Of a stretch of DNA of 64,000 nucleotides, positions 48,854 through 60,519 are shown piece by piece. Source of the stretch: Prosopocoilus inquinatus (taxonomy: Eukaryota > Arthropoda > Insecta > Coleoptera > Lucanidae); NCBI GenBank assembly GCA_036172665.1, contig JAYKNF010000013.1:1736001-1800000 (forward strand). Direction: 5' to 3'. How positions within the stretch are numbered: the first letter of the stretch is position 1; every line of letters starts with the position of its first letter. Position numbers and translations under genes: made by a program. Under the pieces are notes generated by a model. That model was not told the origin of the DNA. It worked only from the letters and a program-made list of their open reading frames with translations, and ran no database searches.

Positions 48854-50617
48854 ATTTTATCTGTTCATCATTCTTACATCGCAATTGCGAATAAATTGGG
48901 CAAGTCGTTTTTGGTCTGCGGTGGGAATGTCGAGCTACGTCTCTGCTGAAGAAGCCCCAAGCAGGGCTGAAACAGCTGTCCAGAGGCTGCTCGAGGTTTC
49001 CACTGCAATCAAAAACGATTTGCACAAAATTTTTCAAAAATTTTCATTATGCTTTGACAGCAAGCATGGCCGCCTTGCATAGGGGACTTATTAGGAGCAA
49101 ATCCCGCTTCAATTTGTCTATCCTACTGCAATGTCAGGTCAAAAAGCGATAGTAAGATGTCGCTATTTTATCTGTTCATCATTCTTACATCGCAATTGCG
49201 AATAAATTGGGCAAGTCGTTTTTGGTCTGCGGTGGGAATGTCGAGCTACGTCTCTGCTGAAGAAGCCCCAAGCAGGGCTGAAACAGCTGTCCAGAGGCTG
49301 CTCGAGGTTTCCACTGCAATCAAAAACGATTTGCACAAAATTTTTCAAAAATTTTCTTTATGCTTTGACAGCAAGCATGGCCGCCTTGCATAGGGGACTT
49401 ATTAGGAGCAAATCCCGCTTCAATTTGTCTATCCTACTGCAATGTCAGGTCAAAAAGCGATAGTAAGATGTCGCTATTTTATCTGTTCATCATTCTTACA
49501 TCGCAATTGCGAATAAATTGGGCAAGTCGTTTTTGGTCTGCGGTGGGAATGTCGAGCTACGTCTCTGCTGAAGAAGCCCCAAGCAGGGCTGAAACAGCTG
49601 TCCAGAGGCTGCTCGTGGTTTTCACTGCAATCAAAAACGATTTGCACAAAATTTTTCAAAAATTTTCATTATGCTTTGACAGCAAGCATGGCCGCCTTGC
49701 ATAGGGGACTTATTAGGAGCAAATCCCGCTTCAATTTGTCTATCCTACTGCAATGTCAGGTCAAAAAGCGATAGTAAGATGTCGCTATTTTATCTGTTCA
49801 TCATTCTTACATCGCAATTGCGAATAAATTGGGCAAGTCGTTATTGGTCTGCGGTGGGAATGTCGAGCTACGTCTCTGCTAAAGAAGCCCCAAGCAGGGC
49901 TGAAACAGCTGTCCAGAGGCTGCTCGAGGTTTCCACTACAATCAAAAACGATTTGCACAAAATTTTTCAAAAATTTTCCTTATGCTTTGACAGCAAGCAT
50001 GGCCGCCTTGCATAGGGGACTTATTAGGAGCAAATCCCGCTTCAATTTGTCTATCCTACTGCAATGTCAGGTCAAAAAGCGATAGTAAGATGTCGCTATT
50101 TTATCTGTTCATCATTCTTACATCGCAATTGCGAATAAATTGGGCAAGTCGTTTTTGGTCTGCGGTGGGAATGTCGAGCTACGTCTCTGCTGAAGAAGCC
50201 CCAAGCAGGGCTGAAACAGCTGTCCAGAGGCTGCTCGAGGTTTCCACTGCAATCAAAAACGATTTGCACAAAAAATTTTTCAAAAATTTTCATTATGCTT
50301 TGACAGCAATCATGGCCGCCTTGCATAGGGGACTTATTAGGAGCAAATCCCGCTTCAATTTGTCTATCCTACTGCAATATCAGGTCAAAAGCGATAGTAA
50401 GATGTCGCTATTTTATCTGTTCATCATTCTTACATCGCAATTGCGAATAAATTGGGCAAGTCGTTTTTGGTCTGCGGTGGGAATGTCGAGCTACGTCTCT
50501 GCTGAAGAAGCCCCAAGCAGGGCTGAAACAGCTGTCCAGAGGCTGCTCGAGGTTTCCACTGCAATCAAAGACGATTTGCACAAAATTTTTCAAAAATTTT
50601 CATTATGCTTTGACAGC
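48854..50617 (+). repeat. Hammerhead-ribozyme satellite array F (six units)
   Basis: Units of 311-312 bp, all plus. Cores are at 48930-48994, 49241-49305, 49552-49616, 49863-49927 (core CTAAAGA, G5 changed), 50174-50238 and 50486-50550. Stem I is CTCTG/CAGAG. The outer stem has GCGGTGGGAA opposite TTTCCACTGC, a compensated variant of array A. The last unit is interrupted by a solo LTR at 50618; the same array continues at 51975. Confidence 0.9.
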
Positions 50618-51970
50618 TGTTACAGTCGATTTTGTTATTACGCATTTATTTCCGATTCGGCTAAGAACTGGCAACGTTGCTACTGGACGCCTACCGGCAA
50701 CGCTCGGCGTTGTGTCATCTGGCAACGCTGTAACATTCGCGGCAGGAAGCGATTCTTTCAAATTAATAATTTCTTATTGGTGTTTAATCTCCGTCTTCTG
50801 ACGTCATAATTTTCCCATTGGTTTGGCCATTTTGTGTAGTCTATAAAACGGAAATCATCTTCTTCAGCGGCCATTGTGTATTACGGGCATTCCTTCTTCT
50901 GACTCGGGCGAGGGCAGACGCATATTCAGTGCTATCGACGGTTTGTGTTTGTTTAAACAAAACCACTTTTCTACGGATTTTCCGGAAGCAAATATCTCTC
51001 CCGAGTCTTGTGGAACGTTTATACGTTCACGTCCAACGAGTTTGCTAAGTAGCAGGTATGTTTAATTAATTCGTTCGTTACACGTGGTTAATGGTTGTTT
51101 TTTTCGCCCCCTTTCAGAGTCGTTTGTTTGTTGTTGGTTATTGTTACTGATTGCATTAGTATTAGTACTGAGCGTTGGTATCAGTTCCCGAATGGGTATG
51201 TGAACATTTCGAATACGAAACGCACCTGTGTTTGAATCGCTGGACTCCGTTGCGACATTAGAGCGAGACAGACATCTGGAGTTGGACCGCCGTTGGCAGC
51301 ATTGCTGATTGAAAATCGTCTTGGAACGAAGCGGCGCCTACCAACTAGTGACATCTTACGCTTCTCGCAGGAACTGGAGCTCAGCTGAGCGACAAAGAGT
51401 GACGTATACCATTATTATTTTGATTCGAATTGCATGCCGACTATTTTACCGAACACGAAAGCAACTTACGTATTTAATAGTTCGTAACTTAGTTTAATAT
51501 TTAAGTAACGTCTACGTAAATTTCGTGGTGTCTTTGGAGCACCGATTGTGAGGTCAGATCTGTCCATCCCGCGTATTATGGTTATCATTTAAAGTTTTGA
51601 TAGGTTACAATTTAAACATTGTTAAATTTTGTTCAACTAGTGTATGTGTGTGTTAATAAACACCGTATCACCGAACGTGTTTTGCTTATGTTAATCTCCT
51701 ACTTTGAACGCATCAAGAGAGGAAAAATCTCCTGGAGAAAATTGAGAATACTTCAAGCGCGCACATTGAGGCCTTGGGAAAGCATCAAAGTGTGTTTGAC
51801 AATTGGGAAGGTAATTCCCTGGCGCCCTATTTGTTTATATTTAGTTACCCCGCCCATTCTCCACCAAGTTCAGCCGTGGCAACCAGTTGTCCAAAGACAA
51901 CGCTATCTGTTACCAGTATTACGATGTTGGAATCCAGGAGTATTAGCTTTTAAATCTTTTGGTGGTAACA
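50618..51970 (+). mobile_element. Solo LTR (1353 bp) inside the satellite array
   Basis: It starts TGTTACAG and ends GGTAACA, and is flanked by the 4-bp repeat cagc (50614-50617 and 51971-51974). Joining the flanks restores the satellite unit exactly. A TATA-like ctataaaacgg lies near 50840 and an aataaa signal at about 51656. No gag or pol is present. It is younger than the array it interrupts. Confidence 0.85.
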
Positions 51971-52711
51971 CAGCAAGCATGGCCGCCTTGCATAGGGGAC
52001 TTATTAGGAGCAAATCCCGCTTCAATTTGTCTATCCTACTGCAATGTCAGGTCAAAAAGCGATAGTAAGATGTCGCTATTTTATCTGTTCATCATTCTTA
52101 CATCGCAATTGCGAATAAATTGGGCAAGTCGTTTTTGGTCTGCGGTGGGAATGTCGAGCTACGTCTCTGCTGAAGAAGCCCCAAGCAGGGCTGAAACAGC
52201 TGTCCAGAGGCTGCTCGAGGTTTCCACTGCAATCAAAAACGATTTGCACAAAATTTTTCAAAAATTTTCATTATGCTTTGACAGCAAGCATGGCCGCCTT
52301 GCATAGGGGACTTATTAGGAGCAAATCCCGCTTCAATTTGTCTATCCTACTGCAATGTCAGGTCAAAAAGCGATAGTAAGATGTCGCTATTTTATCTGTT
52401 CATCATTCTTACATCGCAATTGCGAATAAATTGAGCAAGTCGTTTTTGGTCTGCGGTGGGAATGTCGAGCTACGTCTCTGCTGAAGAAGCCCCAAGCAGG
52501 GCTGAAACAGCTGTCCAGAGGCTGCTCGAGGTTTCCACTGCAATCAAAAACGATTTGCACAAAATTTTTCAAAAATTTTCATTATGCTTTGACAGCAAGC
52601 ATGGCCGCCTTGCATAGGGGACTTATTAGGAGCAAATCCCGCTTCAATTTGTCTATCCTACTGCAATGTCAGGTCAAAAAGCGATAGTAAGATGTCGCTA
52701 TTTTATCTGTT
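51971..52711 (+). repeat. Hammerhead-ribozyme satellite array G (continuation of F)
   Basis: Cores at 52154-52218 and 52465-52529, both with intact CTGAAGA, stem II, GAAAC and GTC. The array ends at 52711 with gctattttatctgtt, next to the 12-bp duplication and the Transib transposase. Confidence 0.9.
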
Positions 52712-54350
52712 CTTCATATTTACATTTATCATCGTCATTTCTCACTTGCCATTTTTTCACGTCCAGTCTATACGCAATATGAAGTAGACATTCGAGAAAG
52801 CGAATCCATGCATGTAGTACTGACAATCCGAAACTATACGTTGCGGGGTCATCCTTTGGAGATAATAATGAATCAAGTCGGTTCATTTCTGTAGGCTTGG
52901 CTCCGCAAACATAACACTTTTGAGATGAACTGCCAGTAATGGCGTTGCAGATTTTGCCATCCACCATTGTTAACAGAAAATGCGAATAAACTTAGTTCAA
53001 AGTTCAAAGGTTTCCTTTTCATATATTAATTTGATTGGACGACAAAATTTTGTAGATGTGCGAGGATTCTGCCACAGAATTATTTTAGTATTCTCTTGCG
53101 TAGATTGTATATAATACAATTGCAAGGGTACCAAAGAAATTAGAAAAATGTCCGAATCAGTTAGGCTTTTTTCCGAATGTTCCTGCAAGAATCTTTGCTT
53201 ATATTCGCTGTGGCCGCTACTGCCATCGCAGCCCCATTTAAATATTACCTGTAATACTTCGGCATTATCCACCGCTGTGCAGACCTCGGTCGATTGCAAC
53301 ATAGTGATCCGTTTTACTGTATGGTTCACTAGTGCCTGAAGTGTCACTTCGGCATATGTTTCTATGTTTTATATGGCTATACTTTCTTCTGGTGGGAAAC
53401 AGTCTTTTTTTTCTCTTTGATTATATCATAGGAAGGATAGATGTTACTACGCCTTTCCTTGGCTCCTTTTCTGATATTAATATATTGTTGTTTTGATAGG
53501 TCATTATCTACTAAAAATGCTAGCGCTTCTTCTCCGGTATATGGCTTAGGAGGCAACATTGGTGATTCATATGCTTTTTTGACTTTAGTGGCCCTGTGAG
53601 GGGATGTCTGCGTTATTTGTTTCATTAATGCCGCTGCGTCTCTTTTTCCACCAGCATGAAGGGAGTGTTGTGCGGCATATATAATTTCTGATTCTGAATG
53701 CTCCTTCACTAATTGCTGAACTTTTCGTCTTTTGCTTCTTTCAGCAGATTCACTGAATGATTTTCTCGGTCTTCCAGCACCTGAAGTGGATGGTTGTGGC
53801 TCATTGGTGTCAGTAACATTTATGAATCTATCCCTGGAGGGAAAATTAAGTTCTTTGTCTAACCATATGTTATACTTTTTTTCAAAATAATCTTTTCGTC
53901 TGCCACATTGCCTCCAACGTTATTAAAATCATTTAAAAAAGTCTTAACTATTGACTTCACTTGTGAAACTTCACTTGCATATTCCTCTAGACATAGTTTA
54001 TGTACAACGAAGTCTGAAAGCGGCATTTCCTTCATCGAATCTCCTCTCAATAATTCATATAATTCCCGACGCGTAACCGTCGTAGTCCGTATACCTTAGG
54101 AATAAAAAATCATAATTTTTTTTCCGCAAATTTCCGCACTTAGAGATAAGAATAAATTTGAACATTATAAGTTTCTACATGACACTGTACAAAACAGAAA
54201 GTGCCACTTTGTGCCACTCCTACTATAGAGCTGCTGAAACATGAATTTAAGTTTTAAAATTCTTACAACTGACAAAATTAAATTTTTAAATCAAAATTAC
54301 GATTTTCCAACTTTTAGGCGTCGATACTCACCTCTAGAATCATCACTCAT
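52712..54350 (-). pseudogene. Transib transposase, N-terminal and central part
   Basis: Predicted start ATG at 54348-54350 (MSDDSR). A likely intron spans 54095-54331 (donor GTGAGTATC, acceptor CTAAG) and keeps frame into RTTTVTRRELYELLRGDSMK. Then come a basic linker, LQALVNHTVKRI, KWGCDGSSGHSEYKQRF with the first catalytic Asp (53225-53227), TKFCRPIKLIYEKET, and MVDGK with the second Asp (52959-52961), followed by the zinc motif CYVC and LHAWIRFLECLLHIAYRLDV. Frameshifts lie near 53875, 53375 and 52990. The gene is cut at 52712 by the satellite-ended insertion. All three catalytic acids survive, so decay is recent, but this copy cannot make protein. Confidence 0.9.
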
Positions 54351-54613
54351 TCTAAAAAAAATTAATATCACAATGTAAATCAAAAGAGCAATTTTATTTA
54401 CACTCGAAAACTGCATATTACGGAGCGCAATTTAACTGTTTTTAAAAGTCCGGACTTAAGAGGGGTTTTCAAATACTTTGCGAGTGGAGAAGGGATACTG
54501 TAGGTACCCTTCGACATCTGGTAACAATAGTACAGCAATAAATTTAAAATATTTATTACTTCATTTTTCGAATTTTGGCCGGCTAGATTTCCGATTTCGC
54601 CCACTGTGCATTC

Positions 54614-54722
54614 GGCACACCGAGTTTTGGGACACACTGAATCTTCCTCCTACTCGACAATAGCTTTCGTCTTATTCTAACAATACCACTGCTTGAGTGC
54701 ATTTTTCTTTGGTCAAATTTCG
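54614..54722 (-). pseudogene. Tc1-like transposase, N-terminal part
   Basis: The minus strand reads LTKEKCTQAVVLLE, a stop, then YCRVGGRFSVSQNSVCRM, the first helix-turn-helix of a Tc1-type DNA-binding domain. It ends at the Transib target site. The reading resumes in frame at 41205 after the Transib and one CATTC copy are removed. The twin lies at 48517-48626 in the left arm. Confidence 0.75.
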
Positions 54723-55057
54723 AAATTCATGTGGTATAATGACGATGAAACATAAAAACAAAAAACAATAAAGTCACTTAAAGAATAAAACCTAAATTTA
54801 AACAGTAAAACTGAAATTGATTTTATGGTTAATAAAATTTAATGTGATTTAATTCTATGGAATCGCCCTTAAGTGATAGTCGAATGTAAATAAATATTGG
54901 GAAACGAACCTAATATGCTTAGCTATTTCATAGAAATGCCAGTTTCTATAAATTTTGGATAAAAAATTGAAAATTTCTTATTTAATAGCGTGGTGCGTTA
55001 ATTTATTGGAGCAGTGTATATCGTCGTAAAAACATAACTACTATTCGGTTTGGGGAA

Positions 55058-55342
55058 TTGGTGAAAGCTTATATGCCGTTCCCGTCCTTCCTTGGAATGA
55101 CAGCTATATACACAACAATGTTATTGCAAATGCGTTTCTTATTCATCGGGATTTCGGTAATCGGTACGACGTTGCGTCGTCAAATGAGCTCTTATCTCTT
55201 ACAGATATGTATACTAATCAAGAATTATAGCAAAAACATCTTTAAACATGCATTCAGATTCAATGGTAACCGGAGACTATATGACATTTTACACTTGTCA
55301 ATTGACAATTACCAACTATACCGCACACAACCACCATATTGA
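55058..55342 (+). CDS. Unrecognised hydrophobic open frame, kept in both arms
   Basis: A 94-codon frame starts MVKAYMPFPSFLGMTAIYTT and has two hydrophobic stretches before a charged end. The twin (47895-48182, minus strand in the left arm) is open too, with D/G and Q/R replacements and one extra residue before its stop. The LRFLF-like hydrophobic part is faintly reminiscent of a chemoreceptor segment, but I cannot assign it. It may be non-coding. The frame lies outside the Tc1-like element. The 55343-56450 stretch has no other gene. Confidence 0.25.
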   Translation: MVKAYMPFPSFLGMTAIYTTMLLQMRFLFIGISVIGTTLRRQMSSYLLQICILIKNYSKNIFKHAFRFNGNRRLYDILHLSIDNYQLYRTQPPY

Positions 55343-56454
55343 TAACGGCGGTGGCGCCCTCATCGGTAATGTAAATTCTTAATATTGCAGGCTGACTAAT
55401 GCTCTTGTTATACAAGCTGTTTATGTCTATGTTTAATTTTGTATTTTCCAATGAATCATACTTTGACATGAAAAAAATAAATAAAATGTACTGAATTGCA
55501 CAAAAAAGAAATAATGATAATAATCTGGATTCTTACATACTTGATGCTCTTGTAACAATTTATTTCAGGTCTGAAGAGAAGTATGGCTCAAGCTAGAGTA
55601 CTCGTTTGAATTTATTAGAGGAAGCGCCCTTGGAAAATCGATAGGAATTTATTATGTTAATGAAGCGGAAAAAAAATAATTAGAAACGCTTGTGAATCAA
55701 TAAGTAACAATGTTGATAGATAAGGGGATTTCGTTTTAGACGGGCGATTTTTAGGACTGATAAGGTGACGGGAATTATAAAACAATCAATCATAAAACAA
55801 GAAAAAATCATAATAAATAATTAAGAAAAGAAAGAGAGGGCGAGAATGGCAAAGCTTTTTACACTCTTACGTAAGACGAGAAAAGCACGAAGAATAATTT
55901 TTTAGTCTGCAAGTGTGTTCTCGAACAACGTGTCGATTACTATTGAAGATCCAATAAAAGTTTCAAGTTATTTTTACTCTAAATTTTAGAAGTCTGCAAC
56001 ATCATCTGTACAGGATAAATCAAAACACTGGAGTTGAATAATTTTTTTTTTAAATTTCAAATGAGACACCCATATGTCATGTCAAATTTGGACCTTCCAT
56101 AAAATTCTCCATATCTTTGTATACCCTAACATATGTCCAAATCTAACTAGTCTGAAGATGTTTAATATTTTGCCGTTTGCAGACATTATTCTTATTTTAT
56201 TTATTTTTAATTAAGAGCCATATGATACGATGATAGTTTTTGTAAAAAAAATGCAAAAATTTGTTATAAAATGACAGACAAGTTACCATAATGATTATTG
56301 GTTAATTTGACACTTCTCTGTTAGTTTTTCGCAAATTTGTACAAGAGATATTACCGTGTCACCCTCGTGCCTCGTTGAATAATGGTTGCAAAAATTTCAT
56401 TTAAAACGAATTATGAAAAATGCTAATTTAAGTTAAGTTAATTTAAGTTAAGTG

Positions 56455-56914
56455 TTTTAGTGCAGATCGAAGCTTGCCTCAACTCCCGACCTTTATCACC
56501 ACTGTCTTCCGATCCAAATGATTTAAATTCCCTTACACCCGCACACTTTCTAATTGGAGAAAATCTAACAACAATTCCGAATCCAAGCGTGCTTCACATC
56601 CCAGAATCTTGGCTAGACCTTTATCAGAAGCTCCAACAACTCCAGCAACATTTTTGGAGACGCTGGTCTAAAGAGTACATCTCCGAACTGCAACAACGCG
56701 TTCGGTGGAAGACAACTTGCCAACAAAGCCTCAAACCCGGAACGATGGTTCTTGTGAAGGAAGACAACTTGCCTCTACTTTACTGGAAATTGGGTCATAT
56801 AACGCACGTGCATCCCGGAAACGAAATTTGGTGAGAGTGGTGACAATCATGACCGCGAGTGGCGTTTACAAACGTTCTGTAGCTAAGATACGTGTGCTTC
56901 CTATTGAAAGTTAA
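56455..56914 (+). pseudogene. BEL/Pao pol C-terminus, right copy
   Basis: Twin of 45989-46450. The same integrase C-terminal motifs (AHFLIGENLTT, HFWRRWSKEY, VLVKEDNLP) and the same frameshift before RVVTIMTASGVYKRSV are present, so the damage predates the duplication. A purine-rich gtgggcggca and tgttgggacc at 56935 mark the LTR start. The LTR continues past a TATA-like atatatataaattc near 57575. Its end is unresolved. Confidence 0.85.
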
Positions 56915-59357
56915 GCCTTTCAAGGTGGGCGGCATGTTGGGACCTTTTTAACATTTTAGATTTTACATTTGTTCTAAGTTAGAAGTGTTCAGAAAATGAC
57001 GAATGTGTATCATTATTTTATTCAAATACTTCTATGTATCAATTATATTTAAGAATGCACATTATTTCATGTAAATTTTCTTAGGTATTTTGTTAGGATA
57101 ATACCTTTATACTCATTTAGTTTAATCTCCTTAGACATGTTACGCATTCTTTCTATCGCCAGTTCTTCCGAGTAAAGTCTTAATTGAAATTGTGACTTTA
57201 CCTTTCCGCGTATGCATTAATGTTAAGGTTCTACGTAAAATCTATTCTTTTTTAATCCGAACACTTTGAATGATCTAATTCTAAAAATCACTTGAAACCT
57301 ACAACTTAAGCGTCATATTTTCTTCATATTAAATATACACGTGCGATAAACAAGGGACTGCACCTGTTCCTTAGACGCTCGAAGATATCGAGGACCACCT
57401 TTTTTTACCTATTCACGGAACAAGCATTAAGAGCATTTGTCCACTCTATTAATGCAACGATAACGCTGAGAACTTCTTTGAATTTTATCACAACCAAAAC
57501 CTCCCCTGTTCTTATTTTATTAATTCCGTGAATCACTTATGTATTTCTCTATTCGCGTCTCTGTTTGAGAATATATATAAATTCTTTAACGCCAAGAGAA
57601 GACATTACTACAACATCCTCGACACTGTTCGGTCTAATTTACTTACGTGTACTTGTTTTAAACTTGTAATGTTATGTAGTATGTAGATTTTAGTATATTA
57701 AAGTACGAAATCTATTCAGTGTTTCACTTCTAAATTATATCAACAAGAGAAGAATTGTTCCGCTTTGCCGCGAGAAATTAAACCCCAATCAAGAAGCATA
57801 TTGTACAAAATTCTGGTTATTGAATTGCAAATTTCAAATCTGACATACCAAGGCGACTACATTTTCAATTGAAATTTAAAAATTTAATTTCTATTTCAAA
57901 AATATTAACAGAATAGGAATAATTTTAACACGATAACATTGGCCTTAATTTTATCTCTTATTTAATACCATTACCATTTTTGTATCTTTAAATGGTGAGC
58001 AGTAATCTACAGAAACGTAGTTCTCAGAGGAACTTTGCTATGTTCGGGTTTGAAACTTTCCACCCGGTATATATTAGGTATAAATCGTCAAAAAAAAAAC
58101 AACCTACAGATGAGAGCAAGTCACACCCACACACCGCAAGTTAAGAACACTAGGAAAATTTTATCTCGGAAAATCCTCTCCTTATGAAATATCCAATGCA
58201 AATGCGCTTCTAACACCTTCACCACTTCATCTCAACAAATAAAATTTCTAGATTATCTAAAGAGATAGTGTGATGATAATTTAGCAAATGATTAGTGAAT
58301 GTTGAATTACGGTAATTCAATATTCTCTAATCATGATTACGCTGATTACGTAGCAAAAATGCTTTCATATGTCGTTTAAATGAGATAATCGTTAAAGATT
58401 TTAGTGTTTCTGGTATGTTGTTATGATATTGAACGATATTGACCCTTCCTTCTAACATTGATATTGTAGATATCTGTTCTGTAAGATAGTCTGCTGTACA
58501 GGTAATCAGGCTTTTTTGAGTAAATAATTTTGTGAAAAAATGAAAGTTAATGACCAGTGAAAAGATTTCGGGCCACTTGTTCCGCGAATGGTACGAAAAT
58601 TTAGTACTCGGACTATATCAGCCTCACCCACAATAATTTCTGCGAAATGCGAATGTTCTTATTGCACTCTTTCTCCTTACACTCAAAAACAATTCGATGC
58701 GTGGAACCGTCGAAGCCGCGTGTTACGTTCCGAGTACGGCCGCCGCAGCATCGCTTATCTCAACACGGTGTATTGCATCGTGCTGACGCTTTGTTTTTAG
58801 TAGATTAGTGCATTGCATTGTAACAGTAGTATTAGTCTGAATGTCGTGGCTTTAACATTGCCTTATTCGATTAATCTCAATTTTTGTATTTCTTCCAATA
58901 AATTTTCGACTTTTTAAAAATCGTAAATAGTACATTCGCCGTAAATAAGGTCCGACACTAAGTGACCTGAATTCTTTTCCACTCTTGAACTCAACTCAAC
59001 ATTGAAAACTGCCCCGATGAAGTAAAATACATTGACTAGAAAAAAAAATTGGCCATCCTAAAGTATTTTATAAAAGGGATTTTAATTGCTTAAATTATAT
59101 CTGAACAAGAAATGGCATAATTTTAATGAATCACAAGACGGCACCTCACTGGATTTGTTACGTACGCTATTACGCCTCGCCACGATACATCACTACAGAA
59201 TAGAAGGTGTGGAGGTGCTTTTAATTTCGAAAGTGTCTTATACGTAATTGATTCAAGCACTTTTACATTGATTAGATACTCTCCTAGATAATGAGTTTTC
59301 TATCGAGCTTTAAACTCATGCAAACTGATGGAAGGTTGAGGGACAGCGAAATACAAC

Positions 59358-60519
59358 ATGCCCCTACTTAGTATCGCCCATTTTTTTGGGCTACTTCCAT
59401 TTCGGAACTGGAGGCACGAGGAATCAAATCCAGCAGCAAGAACTAGATCCTACCTCATTTTCTTGGGCATGATCATCGCCCACTGTTGGTCGGTTTATGG
59501 TCGTAAAGCGTATGGTTTCTACGATGATAAGAAACCCGGCGTGGTCCTCATCGAGGTGGCCTCGAACGTTTGCATGATGGCCTGCTACGTTTTGGCTTTC
59601 GTCGACTTGGGGGTAACCAAAACGAAACTATTGAAAACATTTTTGGCAACGCTGGATTTCATCGACGCGAGGCTGAAGACAAAGCAACCGACATTTAAGT
59701 TCTACACCAAGTTGATCTTCTTGCACGTATTCGTGGTGGTCTCTTCGGCGTTGACTTTCGTGCAATTAACCGGAAAGTACAGCAAACACGTAAGCTGCGC
59801 TTACGCCTGCAGGGAGGTACAGTCATGTTTCACTTGTTTACTAACGCTACTAGCGTATAATTACACTGAGTGCATGGGGCTTCGCCTCAGGAAGGTCAAC
59901 TCCGCATTTAGTGAAGCCTTCCCGAAAATCAGCGGACTTACCCAATTTTTTTTAGTCTTGCTCGAAACGCTTGATTTGTTCAACGCGATTTTCGGTTGGC
60001 AAATCCTGCTTTTAGCCGTGAGACTGGTGGCGGACACCTGTATTTGATAAGCATCGCCGTCTTTCCCCTTTCCGCTCAAACCTTGTGGAAGACCACCGCG
60101 ACATTTGTGGTATTTACTTCGAAGGTAGCTTTAAGCTGGGTACGTTCAGATTTAGCTCTGCGGCGATGGGGAAGGGGGCGGGGGGTGGGGGGAGAGAGAA
60201 GAAAGTGCAGCTAAATTTAATTGAATTTCTTTTGCAGATTCTGGTGATTCTTCTGGCGACATCCTGCAACAGGGCCACGAAGGAGGTGAGAAAGACGATC
60301 GAAATCAGTTACAAACTGATGCACAATCTGCGCTCGATCAAACTCAGCCCTCAGTCCAAGAGGGTGCACCAAGAGCTGTTTCTTTTGGCGCAAAAGATCT
60401 CAGTCAGCTCACCGCACGTTTCGGCGGCTGGATTTTTTCCCGTCGACTACACGATGCTCTTCACGCTCATCGGTTGCTTCACTTCTTATCTGATTGTGCT
60501 CATACAATTCAACAAGTAG
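59358..60519 (+). pseudogene. Gustatory receptor (7tm_7), best copy, two exons with one frameshift
   Basis: Exon 1 (59358-60139) starts MPLLSIAHFFGLLPFRNWRH. It carries hydrophobic segments at about residues 30-48, 75-95, 125-145, 160-180 and 205-228. Exon 2 (60238-60519) begins ILVILLATSCNRATKEVRKT and ends with GFFPVDYTMLFTLIGC and TSYLIVLIQFNK, a variant of the TYxxxxxQF signature of insect gustatory receptors. The intron (60140-60237) is 98 bp, GT-AG, and very G-rich. A one-base frameshift near 60035-60050 (ADTCI then stop) must be skipped to read LISIAVFPLSAQTLWKTT. It occurs in both copies. About 354 residues if repaired, slightly short for the family. Such proteins are membrane ligand-gated channels of taste neurons. 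Probable pseudogene, or a gene with a very small unrecognised intron. Confidence 0.8.

Larger units (their letters stand above)
42159..52711. mobile_element. 10.5-kb insertion with hammerhead-satellite ends inside Transib
   Basis: The exact 12-bp repeat cttcatatttac flanks it (42147-42158 and 52712-52723). The left end is minus-oriented satellite starting gaaaaattttgtcc. The right end is plus-oriented satellite ending tattttatctgtt, the same two ends as array A. Between the satellites lies 5.8 kb of DNA that is an inverted copy of sequence to the right of the Transib (54390-59005), plus a rearranged repeat. The simplest reading is that a satellite array inserted first and its palindromic centre later gained the duplicated DNA. 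Confidence 0.8.
41211..54608 (-). mobile_element. Transib element (RAG1-family transposon), interrupted
   Basis: Terminal inverted repeats of 34 bp, with two mismatches, lie at 41211-41244 and 54575-54608. Both start CACAGTGGGCG outside-in; CACAGTG equals the V(D)J recombination-signal heptamer. The target duplication is the exact 5-bp CATTC (41206-41210 and 54609-54613), matching the 5-bp duplications known for Transib. The transposase on the minus strand is split by a 10.5-kb satellite-ended insertion (42159-52711). Without it the element would be about 2.85 kb. A second copy of the 5' terminal repeat (48632-48665) is part of the inverted duplication. Confidence 0.93.
40128..55017 (-). mobile_element. 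Tc1-like element, outermost host of a nested stack
   Basis: The ends read TA-CACTGCTCCAAGAAAAGCAC (left) and the reverse complement of CACTGCTCCAATAAATTAAC (right), each followed or preceded by TA (40126-40127 and 55018-55019). A transposase pseudogene on the minus strand is split by an inserted Transib element at 41211-54608. Removing the insert would leave roughly 1.5 kb, a normal Tc1 size. The inverted arm at 43050-48853 repeats the right end of this element, with its terminus at 48224. Confidence 0.85.
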
